NCBI RefSeq assembly: GCF_001399975.1
Contig: NZ_LKBD01000001.1
Coordinates: forward strand, 1-64,000
DNA: 64,000 bases
Reading direction: 5' to 3'
Origin: Pseudoalteromonas sp. P1-9
Lineage (GTDB): Bacteria > Pseudomonadota > Gammaproteobacteria > Enterobacterales > Alteromonadaceae
Positions 53,901-61,506 of this stretch are shown here, in pieces (the first letter of the stretch is position 1; the number at the start of each line of letters is the position of its first letter). The notes under the pieces are model-generated. The model made no database searches. It was not told where the DNA came from and was given only the letters and a program-made list of their open reading frames with translations. A program made the position numbers and the translations under genes.

Positions 53901-54470
53901 TTAAGACTGTTTTACAACACGAAGGTTATCTTCTACGTTTTCAACGTCGTCTGCGTTTTTAGCAATTGTGATTGCTAGTTGCTTTTCAGCTTCTGATTCA
54001 ACTTCACCCGTTAAGGTAACGTTTTGGCCTTCAACATCAACGTCAATGCTCGTACCGCTAATATCTGTATCGAACAATAAGCGTGTTTTGATTACCGTTG
54101 CAATTTTTGCGTCTACAAAGTCAGACTCAATTTGACTGTCGTCTTTTTCTGACTTGTTTTTGCTATCTGGTAGCACTGTTAAACGGTTTTCAACTTCTTT
54201 AACGCCGTCGATACCAATAACTAACTCTTGTGCCAGCTTTTTATCAACATCGTGATTTACTTTACCTGTAAGTGTTACCACACCTTTATCTACATCGGTG
54301 TTAATATCAAACGAATTTAGCTGTGTATTGAAAAGTAAGGTTGCTTCAGCTTTACCATCAATCCAAGCGTCGCTTGCTTCTTTTTCCCACTGGTTGTCTT
54401 TCGCATTAACTGAAAGAGCAGTTGTAGATAAAACAGTAACTAGTGCAAGTGTATTAAATGTACGATTCAT
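53901..54470 (-). CDS. Periplasmic protein with two BON domains (OsmY-like)
   Basis: 189 residues with a signal peptide (MNRTFNTLALVTVLSTTALSVNA). Two BON domains (about 36-105 and 115-186) each with the VTLTGKV or VTLTGEV motif. E. coli OsmY has the same layout and is made under osmotic stress. It binds phospholipid or acts as a periplasmic chaperone. A sigma-54 promoter (54507-54522) precedes it and another one drives the divergent MscS gene, so both share the intergenic enhancer. Confidence 0.92.
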   Translation of the reverse strand: MNRTFNTLALVTVLSTTALSVNAKDNQWEKEASDAWIDGKAEATLLFNTQLNSFDINTDVDKGVVTLTGKVNHDVDKKLAQELVIGIDGVKEVENRLTVLPDSKNKSEKDDSQIESDFVDAKIATVIKTRLLFDTDISGTSIDVDVEGQNVTLTGEVESEAEKQLAITIAKNADDVENVEDNLRVVKQS

Positions 54471-54506
54471 AATAAATTTCCTTTTTGCTGAGTTCGATTT
54501 ACTTAA

Positions 54507-54522
54507 TGCACTTCACATGCCA
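54507..54522 (-). promoter_or_regulatory. Sigma-54 promoter of the BON-domain gene
   Basis: On the minus strand TGGCATGTGAAGTGCA has GG-N10-GC spacing. A transcription start near 54497 leaves about 27 nt of leader. Confidence 0.7.
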
Positions 54523-54570
54523 GAATTTTTAACATTAAATATCAATAACTTAATAAAACTCAGACATTTG

Positions 54571-54596
54571 CCAATGTAGCATTTACATAACCAGTG
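54571..54596 (+). promoter_or_regulatory. Shared 26-bp motif in BON/MscS intergenic region
   Basis: CCAAT-nn-AGCATTT-nnn-TAACCAGTG, repeated at 60259-60284 with 21 of 26 bases identical. It lies between two divergent sigma-54 promoters, in the position of an upstream activator site. A near-dyad TGTGAAAA ... TTTTACACA follows it (54595-54623). Confidence 0.45.
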
Positions 54597-54687
54597 TGAA
54601 AAAAATCCATGTACGTTTTACACAAATACACAGTGCCATTATTACAAACACCTCACAACACCTTAGCCTTACTCAATTTAGCTACGC

Positions 54688-54702
54688 TGGCATATAAACT
54701 GC
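54688..54702 (+). promoter_or_regulatory. Sigma-54 promoter of the MscS-like channel gene
   Basis: TGGCATATAAACTGC: GG-N10-GC with good flanks, about 42 nt before the start codon at 54744. Confidence 0.7.
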
Positions 54703-54743
54703 GTAACCCAAAGTAACGTCATTACATTATTAAAGGAGCTGTT

Positions 54744-55637
54744 ATGTCGATTACATTGGAGAAGTTTTGGTCTCTTATAAATGAAAAGCTCACCCACTGG
54801 CTTGAAATAACCATAAAGAATTTGCCCAACATGGTGATTGCGCTCGTTATCTTTATCGTATTTTTAATGTTATCCAAATGGATATCGGGCTGGGTAAAGA
54901 AGTTACTTAACCGTATTTTTGAATCATCGCAAATTGCTGGCCTTATTACAGGTATTTGTCGCATGGTGATAATTGTTATTGGTTTCTTTTTCGCGCTCGA
55001 CATTATGGGGCTCTCAAAAGCGGTAGCATCATTACTTGCAGGTGCAGGTATTATTGGCCTTGCTATTGGCTTTGCTTTTCAAGATATGACGGAGAACCTA
55101 ATTGCCGGCATTGTAATGGGTATTCGTAAACCCTTTCGCGTTGGCGACATAATAGAAGCCGGCGATACCTTTGGCACGGTTGAGCGTATTAACCTGCGCA
55201 ATACCTTAATAGAGAACTTTTATGGACAAATGGCCATAGTGCCCAACAAAATCCTGTTTAAGAACGAGCTATTAAATTACTCGCGCCTACGCAAACGTCG
55301 TATTGAAATACCTGTGGGGATTTCTTACGCAGACGATGTAGATAAAGCACGAGACGTGCTTACCGATGCTATTAATGATCTTGATGGCGTAATTAAACAA
55401 TCTGAAACTGCAGTGTATGCCAGCGAGTTTGCTGACAGCTCAGTAAACCTGCTTGTATGGTTTTGGATAGACTACCCAGGCGAGGTTGGCTTTATGGAAA
55501 TGCGCCACAAAGCGGTTGCTACTATTCATAAAACACTTGAGCAAAACGACATCCTTATTCCGTTCCCAATCCGTACGTTAGACTTTAACGCAAAGGGTGG
55601 CCACTCTTTGCAAGATATACAGAGTCAAGATAAGTAA
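54744..55637 (+). CDS. MscS-family mechanosensitive channel
   Basis: 297 residues. Three transmembrane helices (about 27-50, 65-88, 92-125); the pore helix is AVASLLAGAGIIGLAIGFAFQDMTENLIAG with Ala/Gly packing, followed by the cytoplasmic beta domain KPFRVGDIIEAGDTFGTVERINLRNT and a C-terminal vestibule. It opens on membrane stretch to release solutes. AAAGGAG precedes the start. Preceded by a sigma-54 promoter, divergent from the OsmY-like gene, and 140 bp upstream of the DUF2383 operon. Confidence 0.93.
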   Translation: MSITLEKFWSLINEKLTHWLEITIKNLPNMVIALVIFIVFLMLSKWISGWVKKLLNRIFESSQIAGLITGICRMVIIVIGFFFALDIMGLSKAVASLLAGAGIIGLAIGFAFQDMTENLIAGIVMGIRKPFRVGDIIEAGDTFGTVERINLRNTLIENFYGQMAIVPNKILFKNELLNYSRLRKRRIEIPVGISYADDVDKARDVLTDAINDLDGVIKQSETAVYASEFADSSVNLLVWFWIDYPGEVGFMEMRHKAVATIHKTLEQNDILIPFPIRTLDFNAKGGHSLQDIQSQDK

Positions 55638-55719
55638 AAACTTCATAGTGCCTGTAAATGTGTCGCAGGCACTTTTCCACAAAAACCGCCAAGCACTTGA
55701 TTTAAATTAATTTTATTTT

Positions 55720-55735
55720 TGGCACGCGCCATGCA
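55720..55735 (+). promoter_or_regulatory. Sigma-54 promoter of the DUF2383-DUF1328-lipoprotein operon
   Basis: TGGCACGCGCCATGCA: near-perfect match with consensus TGGCACG-N4-TTGCA, GG-N10-GC. About 42 nt upstream of the start codon. The strongest match of the four in this window. Confidence 0.75.
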
Positions 55736-55776
55736 CTAATAGATTGAACCGTTAAGAAAATTGAAAAGGAGCATTT

Positions 55777-56223
55777 ATGTCAAACTCAAATTACAACTTA
55801 ACCCCGGTAAAAGAGCTTGTGAAAGTTTTAAATGGCGGTATCGAATTTTATAAAGAAGCCAAATCAAAAGTTTCTAGCCAAAGTCTTGAAATCATCTTCG
55901 AGCGCATGATTTCTGAGAAAGAGCGTGCCGCGGCTGAATTACAACCTTTAGTAGTGCTTGATGAAGGTGAAGTCGAAACGGACAGCGACTTAGTTGTATC
56001 AATGCGCGAAACATACACTAAGGTGTTGTCGGTAGTAAGTACTGATAAAGAGCATACTTACATTGCCCAACTTGAAGAAGTTGAAGACCGCGTACTTGAT
56101 AAAATTGAAGCAGCGCTTGAAGAGCCATTGCCAGCGCCTTACTTCAGTACGCTTAAGCTGATTCAAAACAGCATGCAAGCGTGTCACGACGAGATGAAAG
56201 CATTGCAAGAAGTAACCGCTTAA
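55777..56223 (+). CDS. DUF2383 (PA2169-type) four-helix bundle protein
   Basis: 148 residues. All-helical ferritin-like protein (VKELVKVLNGGIEFYKEAKSKV; SLEIIFERMISEKERAAAELQP) matching DUF2383/PA2169. Ferritin-like metal ligands are not obvious. Family members are stress-associated in proteobacteria; role unknown. AAAAGGAG precedes the start. The next gene is 33 nt downstream. Confidence 0.88.
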   Translation: MSNSNYNLTPVKELVKVLNGGIEFYKEAKSKVSSQSLEIIFERMISEKERAAAELQPLVVLDEGEVETDSDLVVSMRETYTKVLSVVSTDKEHTYIAQLEEVEDRVLDKIEAALEEPLPAPYFSTLKLIQNSMQACHDEMKALQEVTA

Positions 56224-56256
56224 TAGTTAACCGAAACCGATAATTAAGGAGGATGT

Positions 56257-56427
56257 ATGCTTGGTTGGTCACTAACATTTATTGTTTTAGCCATTGTTGC
56301 CGCTCTTTTAGGATTTGGTGGCATTGCAGGCGCCGCAGCGAGTATCGCGAAGATTTTGTTCTTTGTATTTGTCGCTCTATTGGTACTGTCGCTGATTTTA
56401 CCCAAAATAAGGGCGCCCAAGGCCTAA
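56257..56427 (+). CDS. DUF1328 (YtjA-like) small membrane protein
   Basis: 56 residues, below common ORF cut-offs, read directly from the sequence. ATG 56257 follows AAGGAGGA. Residues read [18 protein letters not shown] and then [14 protein letters not shown], two short hydrophobic helices with the GIAG-AAxxIAK motif of the DUF1328/YtjA family, ending IRAPKA. Such proteins are induced by stress and of unknown function. Within the sigma-54 operon between the DUF2383 and lipoprotein genes. Confidence 0.88.
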   Translation: MLGWSLTFIVLAIVAALLGFGGIAGAAASIAKILFFVFVALLVLSLILPKIRAPKA

Positions 56428-56477
56428 GCGGGCCGTAAAACCGCTATTACTCAATTAATTTTATAAGGAAAAATATC

Positions 56478-56669
56478 ATGAAAACATTAATGACAATGAC
56501 AAAAGTAATTGCACTTGGTGCCGTATTTACATTAACGGGTTGTTCTGAAGGCCCAGCAGAAGATGCCGGCGAGCGTATTGACGAAGCCATCACTGACGCG
56601 CAAAACAAAGCAGAAGATCTGTGTGAAAAAGCGAAAGAAGAGATTGGCACTGAAGAACAAAACTGCTAA
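56478..56669 (+). CDS. Small acidic lipoprotein
   Basis: 63 residues with lipobox LTGC near residue 22. The mature part is a short acidic and helical peptide (AEDAGERIDEAITDAQNKAEDLC, split here by function only) with two Cys at the end (DLCEKA and QNC), reminiscent of entericidin-like or YtxH-type stress lipoproteins. ATAAGGAAA precedes the start. Last gene before the terminator at 56725. Confidence 0.75.
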   Translation: MKTLMTMTKVIALGAVFTLTGCSEGPAEDAGERIDEAITDAQNKAEDLCEKAKEEIGTEEQNC

Positions 56670-56724
56670 TAGCTTTGCAACCACAGAGTTTATTAATCTG
56701 ATTTAAACCCCAACGAGTAGGCCT

Positions 56725-56761
56725 AAGCGACTATCAATATCCCCAGATAGTCGCTTTTTTT
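56725..56761. terminator. Intrinsic terminator between convergent operons
   Basis: 11-bp stem AAGCGACTATC / GATAGTCGCTT with a 10-nt loop and T7 on the plus strand. It ends at the stop of the convergent acyltransferase gene. Confidence 0.85.
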
Positions 56762-57458
56762 AATCCGCGCTTTGAGTGGTTAGCTCATTAAACGTGGCAA
56801 GCAATTTATCCAACACAAACGGATCACTATTAGCGTGGTCAAAACTAATACTCAGAGGAACGCTCGGTTCTCCATTAATTGTTTTGCGCTGACCAAAATA
56901 AAATAAGGGGCGTCCTGTTTTTAATTTATTGCGATGTATTTGAAATGACGAAAATGCCATATTAGGTAAATTGCCAATAAACGGACACAGCGCCCACACT
57001 TCCTGTGGCAATACTTCTAGTTTTGCGTCATTACAATCCACAGATTTGCGATAATACTCCGCAAACTTTGGCCAAGAAAGTGCCGTAACATTTTCTAAGA
57101 TCACATCTTTAAAACGCAGATCTCCCCCTACCGCAATTGGACAAAAAATAGGAAGGTTATCAAATCGATACCATTTGCCGTTAATGTTACGGGTCGAAAA
57201 AATCCACTCACTCTTAAGCGCCCGCGCTAAACACCAAATCAAAAAGCCTTGAAATGATGCACCTTCAGCACTTTGATAATGATTTTGATAATTATCACGA
57301 GCCGCGCCCAGCGGTAAATCAAGTGTAATAGACAAGTAGGGATCACTTACATGTTGGTCATCATGGAAATAATCCATTGCCCAGCGTTCGTAAAAAGACA
57401 GATCATGCGAACTTAGCAATTCACCCTGATACGTGTTTAGCATAGTTTGAAGCTGCAT
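56760..57458 (-). CDS. Chloramphenicol-acetyltransferase-like acyltransferase
   Basis: 232 residues, near the 215-220 of CAT trimers. Overall CAT fold: N-terminal YERWAMDYFHDDQHVSDPYLSITLDL-like strand, FCPIAVGG, NMAFSSFQIHRN, and the catalytic HxxxD in SFDHANSDPFV (usual HHxxxDG). The Gly after Asp is replaced by Pro, so antibiotic acetylation is doubtful. Such CAT-like enzymes acylate hydroxyl groups of metabolites. It starts on the A of the TAATG that ends the flavin monooxygenase, so the two are translationally coupled: hydroxylation then acylation is a plausible order. Confidence 0.85.
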   Translation of the reverse strand: MQLQTMLNTYQGELLSSHDLSFYERWAMDYFHDDQHVSDPYLSITLDLPLGAARDNYQNHYQSAEGASFQGFLIWCLARALKSEWIFSTRNINGKWYRFDNLPIFCPIAVGGDLRFKDVILENVTALSWPKFAEYYRKSVDCNDAKLEVLPQEVWALCPFIGNLPNMAFSSFQIHRNKLKTGRPLFYFGQRKTINGEPSVPLSISFDHANSDPFVLDKLLATFNELTTQSAD

Positions 57459-58579
57459 TACTTTACCTCTTGGTCTGCCATTAATTTACGCCAGGCTCTC
57501 ACATTTTGTGGACCTTGCAAGCGAATCAATACATTGCGAATAAAACGCCCAAAGCGTGAACTGCCTAGTTGTGCTAATCGAATTATTTTGTTGGACTCAT
57601 TGACTATCCAACTTACTTCTTTAAGCCTTATCGATTTAAAGTCAGCTAATGCCATATCGATGCTGTAAGCATTTTTTAAGCACTTAGATAAAACACGTAC
57701 ATCGTTTAAAGTCTGTGCTACCCCCTGTTTTAAACTAGGCGGGCAACCGTGTAATGCGTCACCAATTAATACCGTGCGTTTACAATATACCTGATTAGAA
57801 ACAACCGACTTTAAACGCCCTTGACTGATAACCGTAGCATTATTAATCGCGCTAATTACCGATGGATGATAGTGTTTAAATACCGCTAACATGCTTTTTT
57901 TGTGATCATGGTACAAAGCTTTAATTTGTTGATTTGCCGCTTGCCCATAACAATACACCTGGTTTTTACCAATGGGGTAAAACATAAACGCATCGCTCTC
58001 CCCCACTAAGTAACTTGGTTCCAGCAATGCTGTCGGCATTTCCACAATAAAGCGCCAATGTGTAACATCTAAATCATTGAGCTCTGGCGTATCAAATAAC
58101 GACTCACGTACATTTGAATTCATCCCATCAGCACCAATCACCAGATCATATTCGAGTACAGAACCATCATTAAAACGCACCAATTGAGAAGACTGCTTAT
58201 GAGTTACATTTACGATTGAACGACTAAATTGAATCTGTTTCTCAATACCTTCGCTTAATATATCCATCAAAGACTGTCGCGATAAAGCAACGAATGGCTG
58301 TTGCGCTAATATGCCCTGTTTAAGGCTAGCACTTGCTAACAACTCGCGTTGATGAGTTTCAAACCGCACTTCTTTAACTTGGTGGGCTTTGGCTAAAATA
58401 GCTTGTTTTAAGCACAGTGCTTCAAACTGCTTCATTGCATTGCCAGGTAAGCAAATACCCGCACCTAGGGTATTTAAACTTGACTGCTTTTCAATAATAT
58501 CGGCTTCAATTCCTTGACGTTGCAATTCGCGATACATCAATAAACCGGCAATCCCTGCACCTACAATTAATACTTTCAT
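57458..58579 (-). CDS. Class A FAD-dependent monooxygenase
   Basis: 373 residues, UbiH/PHBH-like group A fold. FAD motifs: GAGIAGLLMYREL (GxGxxG) at the N-terminus, DG motif VIGADGMNSNVRE and GD motif VLIGDALHGCPPSLKQG. No membrane anchor. Substrate is likely aromatic or otherwise activated; not predictable. The start codon lies only about 12 nt beyond the U tract of an intrinsic terminator (58592-58613), so expression probably needs read-through. It ends in TAATG with the CAT-like gene. Confidence 0.9.
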   Translation of the reverse strand: MKVLIVGAGIAGLLMYRELQRQGIEADIIEKQSSLNTLGAGICLPGNAMKQFEALCLKQAILAKAHQVKEVRFETHQRELLASASLKQGILAQQPFVALSRQSLMDILSEGIEKQIQFSRSIVNVTHKQSSQLVRFNDGSVLEYDLVIGADGMNSNVRESLFDTPELNDLDVTHWRFIVEMPTALLEPSYLVGESDAFMFYPIGKNQVYCYGQAANQQIKALYHDHKKSMLAVFKHYHPSVISAINNATVISQGRLKSVVSNQVYCKRTVLIGDALHGCPPSLKQGVAQTLNDVRVLSKCLKNAYSIDMALADFKSIRLKEVSWIVNESNKIIRLAQLGSSRFGRFIRNVLIRLQGPQNVRAWRKLMADQEVK

Positions 58580-58591
58580 GTCTATACCTAA

Positions 58592-58613
58592 AAAAAGCCT
58601 CAGTTGAGGCTTT
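58592..58613 (-). terminator. Intrinsic terminator/attenuator within the small-protein/monooxygenase operon
   Basis: In the minus-strand transcript AAAGCCTCA-AC-TGAGGCTTT followed by TTT; the monooxygenase ATG comes 12 nt later (TAGGTATAGAC in between). Confidence 0.75.
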
Positions 58614-58645
58614 GGCTGGGGGATCCTGTTTTGAACAGGGAAACT

Positions 58646-58852
58646 TTAATCAACGTCTGATTTAAAGGTCGATGCAAATTGCTCAAGCTGATTAGCGAGA
58701 CGTATTTGAGCGTCAATTTCCATTAATTTCAGAATGTGGTCCATCACTTTACTTTTTTCAGACTGAACACGACCATGCTGCCCTTGCTCGGCAATATATT
58801 GGTCAGCACTCTTCGCAACGTCTGTTAGTTTATTTACCAAGTTATTTTGCAT
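58646..58852 (-). CDS. Small hypothetical protein, operon position 4
   Basis: 68 residues from ATG 58852 (a GTG at 58864 is an alternative, 72 residues). Helical, charged and Gln-rich (LVNKLTDVAKSADQYIAEQGQHG; ILKLMEIDAQIRLANQLEQF). No signal, membrane segment or recognised domain. It overlaps the preceding small gene by 11 bases and is followed by the terminator hairpin before the flavin monooxygenase. Confidence 0.6.
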   Translation of the reverse strand: MQNNLVNKLTDVAKSADQYIAEQGQHGRVQSEKSKVMDHILKLMEIDAQIRLANQLEQFASTFKSDVD

Positions 58853-59057
58853 TGTATTTGTCACTTGCGAGCAGTGAAATGCCGCATTTTAAAATTGAAA
58901 AATAGTCGCCATTAAAGGCATCGATAATTTGGTTTACGCGATCTTCACCGTATTGTTGTGTAATCGTATTAATTACCAGCTGATACATTATTTTTGTTTG
59001 CATTGGCGTCAGCTCTTGGCATTGGTGCTGATTAAACGACAGACTTACCTTATGCAT
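58842..59057 (-). CDS. Small hypothetical protein, operon position 3
   Basis: 71 residues from ATG 59057, chosen for AAGGGA upstream (frame opens at 59081). Helical: SLSFNQHQCQELTPMQTKIMYQLVINTITQQYGEDRVNQIIDAFNGDYFS-type region split between two helices with a loop LTPMQ. One Cys in ILKCGI. No known domain. Overlaps both neighbours (8 bases with position 2, 11 with position 4), so they are co-translated. Confidence 0.6.
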   Translation of the reverse strand: MHKVSLSFNQHQCQELTPMQTKIMYQLVINTITQQYGEDRVNQIIDAFNGDYFSILKCGISLLASDKYNAK

Positions 59058-59433
59058 AATGCTGTCCCTTAATAACGCCAATCGCAGGTGAATTTAAAAC
59101 ACTGAATGTCTCAACCAGTTTTTCATTGGTGTAAAAAACCGAGCGCGAGAACCAAAAATTTTTTTCTGTGGCGCGTAAGAATTGCACCAGTTTTTTGACC
59201 TTGCTATCACACAGCTTTTCACAATGGCTCAAACTCACTTCTTTACTATTAATCATAAGTTTGAGTACTTTATGCCTGTGATAAAATACGTTTAGTTGTG
59301 CTTCAAAATGCGTTTGGCGAGATAACACCACTTGTGAGCAATCTTCATCAAATAAGCGCTCCATTAACGCTTGTGTATGCAGGGCAAACTCAGAAACTGA
59401 CATTCCGGCACCATAAATTTCAGTATTTGGCAT
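59050..59433 (-). CDS. Small hypothetical protein, operon position 2
   Basis: 127 residues; ATG 59433 preceded by AGAGGGG. Mixed alpha/beta; contains CSQVVLSRQTHFEAQLNVFYHRHKV, a CEKLC pair and KLVQFLRATEKNFWFSRSVFY. No signal or membrane part. No family recognised. Overlaps the first gene of the operon by 14 bases. Confidence 0.6.
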   Translation of the reverse strand: MPNTEIYGAGMSVSEFALHTQALMERLFDEDCSQVVLSRQTHFEAQLNVFYHRHKVLKLMINSKEVSLSHCEKLCDSKVKKLVQFLRATEKNFWFSRSVFYTNEKLVETFSVLNSPAIGVIKGQHYA

Positions 59434-59716
59434 AGTGCATCCCCTCTTTAATTACGCGAGATAAACACGCTGAAAATTGCTGTTTTTGCGTTTCAGACGG
59501 TATATGCACCCCTTGATTAGAATGCTCTATATTTAGCGCATTCAAACAAAAGTCCTCATCAAACTGCACCATGACACAATAGTGAAGTCCGGAGTATAAG
59601 AAGCATTTTATGGTTAGTTCGTCATGATTGATGACACCCACATCAATACTAACGCTGTTATTTTCATAGCTTTTTAACGCTGCTTCAAAACGTCTCGCTG
59701 CTTTTTTTATTAACAA
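59420..59716 (-). CDS. Small hypothetical protein, operon position 1
   Basis: 98 residues from a TTG start with GAGG 7 nt upstream. N-terminus basic helix (LIKKAARRFEAALKSY), then beta strands (SIDVGVINHDELTIKCFLYSG; HYCVMVQFDEDFCLNAL). No signal peptide. No family recognised. First gene of a tight set of four small genes; upstream DNA (59838-59879) contains possible operators. Confidence 0.6.
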   Translation of the reverse strand: MLIKKAARRFEAALKSYENNSVSIDVGVINHDELTIKCFLYSGLHYCVMVQFDEDFCLNALNIEHSNQGVHIPSETQKQQFSACLSRVIKEGMHYAKY

Positions 59717-59837
59717 ACCTGTACCTCATTCATTCCCCAAGGCGGCGCATTGTGATGATCACTCATTTAAATTGCAAATAGGCAAAAACACAGAAAAGCG
59801 AAACATTGACAACATTTTTTTTACAGAAAATGAAAAA

Positions 59838-59851
59838 TGATAGCGCTTACA
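59838..59851. promoter_or_regulatory. LacI-family-type operator
   Basis: TGATAGCGCTTACA fits the LacI/CcpA-type pattern TGnnAnCGnTnnCA (central AGCGCT dyad), about 122 nt upstream of the small-protein operon start. Confidence 0.45.
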
Positions 59852-59859
59852 TAAATTGT

Positions 59860-59879
59860 GATTACAGATGATTACAGAT
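59860..59879 (+). repeat. Tandem 10-bp direct repeat GATTACAGAT
   Basis: Two perfect head-to-tail copies, one helical turn apart, next to the LacI-type site; likely regulator binding sites. Confidence 0.5.
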
Positions 59880-60258
59880 TCAAAAATGAGCAAATTGCTC
59901 AAAAATCGTGTTTGCTGTAAACGTGCAAGAATTGACGGGGAAATCCTTAGAAAAGGTGCGGATATATAATGTATACAGAAAACAATTTAATTTACTAAGA
60001 AAAAAGACTGATAACAAACTTCGGGACAAGGTTAATAAAAGGAAAATTAAATATTAAAAAAGCCATTAACATTAAAGAGGGAAGTTAGAACCTAACATAT
60101 CACATTAAGATATAAGTAATTACAAAATGAAATATAGAATCAATATGAAATAACTAAAAAGCACTCAAAAAGCGTAATTTCGGCTCTAAAAAACATTTTA
60201 TTTACAAAAATGTGACACAATTGACACAAAATACTTTGTAAAAAAATGTAAACAGTTA

Positions 60259-60284
60259 CCAATAAAGCATTTGTGTAACCAGTG
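60259..60284 (+). promoter_or_regulatory. Shared 26-bp motif, second copy
   Basis: CCAAT-nn-AGCATTT-nnn-TAACCAGTG; matches 54571-54596 at 21 of 26 positions. It lies about 540 nt upstream of the small-protein operon and between it and the desaturase terminator. Confidence 0.45.
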
Positions 60285-60371
60285 GCATATCTTTATTCAA
60301 ACAACATTGTTAGTTTATCAAACACAGTTGTTGTTTTTTATAAAACACGATGAAAGCTGTGATAAGTGAGA

Positions 60372-60422
60372 TAAAATAATGTGCCCAAGCAATTGTTGGC
60401 AGACAATAACCGGGCACATTAT
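60372..60422 (-). terminator. Terminator of the desaturase operon
   Basis: 11-bp stem ATAATGTGCCC / GGGCACATTAT with an inner ATTGT/ACAAT stem, followed on the minus strand by TTTTATC, 22 nt after the desaturase stop. Confidence 0.7.
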
Positions 60423-60444
60423 GTTAAGGAACTGATTTAACCAG

Positions 60445-61506
60445 TTATGGCAATGAGTAGCGTAAAATGCGTTTAACTACCGAGCCATATTGTTTGAAAA
60501 AACTACCTGTGTTGTATTGAATACCGTGCTCAAGAAATACCTGTTGCACTTTAGGTGCAATTTCACGGTAACGTTTTGCAGGCATATCCGGAAATAAGTG
60601 ATGTTCAATTTGAAAGCTTAAATGCCCTGTTAATACGTGAAACCACTTACTACCTTTAATATTTGATGAACCCAATGCTTGGCGGTAATACCACTGCCCT
60701 TTTGTCTCGTTTTCGCACTCTTTTTCACTGAATGTTTTTACATCGCCAGTAAAGTGGCCACAAAAAATGATTGTTGATGTCCATAAATTACGTAGCAAAT
60801 TGGCAATTAGATTACCCACTAATACCCATAAAAAGAATGGCCCTGCTAACAGTGGAAAAATTAGGTAGTCTTTAATTAGTTGGCGTGCGCCTTTACTAAA
60901 AAACCGTGTTTTTAGTTCGCTGTGTGGCACTTTATAATCGCGGTTCTCTTTTTTCTTACCAAAAAACACACGCTCAGCGGCAAGCTCGTGATACGACACG
61001 CCCCACTGAAATAACACACTTAAATTTAGGTAAGTGATAAATTGCCAAAGGTTTTTTACTCGCCAGCGAAAATCGTTTGATAAGCGTAATAAACCATAAC
61101 CAAAGTCGCGATCTTTACCGATAATATTGGTATAGGTGTGATGCTCAAAGTTATGTACGCGGTTCCAGCTTTTACCGTCGCAGGCGATATCCCACTCGTA
61201 CGCTTTAGAGTTAATATGCTTGTCGTTCATCCAGTCGTACTGGCCGTGCATAACATTGTGGCCGATTTCCATATTGTCGAGTATTTTAGCCGTTGCAAGG
61301 GCTAGCACACCAACAAGCCAAAGCCACGGCGTAACGAAGCCAAGCACCAATAAAATACGCCCCGACCATTCTAAAATGCGCTGCATAACGATTACACGGC
61401 GAATGTAATTTGCGTCTTGCTCACCCACTTTCGCCATAGTTGTTGATTGAATTTCGTTTAGTTGCTCGGCTAATAAATCATAATTTGGTTCTGCTACTGT
61501 GTTCAC
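60445..61506 (-). CDS. Membrane fatty-acid desaturase (acyl-CoA or acyl-lipid type)
   Basis: 353 residues. Three histidine boxes for the di-iron site: HNVMH (in EIGHNVMHGQYDW), HNFEHH (RVHNFEHHTYTN) and QIEHHLFPDMP. Membrane helices at about 55-90 and 210-245. This is the bacterial DesA3/DesB-like group. It makes unsaturated fatty acids aerobically, useful for cold-water membranes. The reductase gene overlaps its start by 4 bases. Confidence 0.93.
   Translation of the reverse strand: MNTVAEPNYDLLAEQLNEIQSTTMAKVGEQDANYIRRVIVMQRILEWSGRILLVLGFVTPWLWLVGVLALATAKILDNMEIGHNVMHGQYDWMNDKHINSKAYEWDIACDGKSWNRVHNFEHHTYTNIIGKDRDFGYGLLRLSNDFRWRVKNLWQFITYLNLSVLFQWGVSYHELAAERVFFGKKKENRDYKVPHSELKTRFFSKGARQLIKDYLIFPLLAGPFFLWVLVGNLIANLLRNLWTSTIIFCGHFTGDVKTFSEKECENETKGQWYYRQALGSSNIKGSKWFHVLTGHLSFQIEHHLFPDMPAKRYREIAPKVQQVFLEHGIQYNTGSFFKQYGSVVKRILRYSLP

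Larger units (their letters stand above)
59717..60444. other. AT-rich 730-bp non-coding region upstream of small-protein operon
   Basis: No ORF of note. It holds a LacI-type dyad at 59838-59851, the tandem 10-mer GATTACAGAT at 59860-59879, the shared motif at 60259-60284 and the desaturase terminator at 60376-60422. Compatible with a long regulatory region, perhaps with an unrecognised small RNA. Confidence 0.6.

Noticed and set aside
56760-57458. Genuine chloramphenicol resistance gene
   Set aside because: The active-site motif is HANSDP instead of HHxxxDG, and it is coupled to a monooxygenase; a metabolite acyltransferase is more likely.
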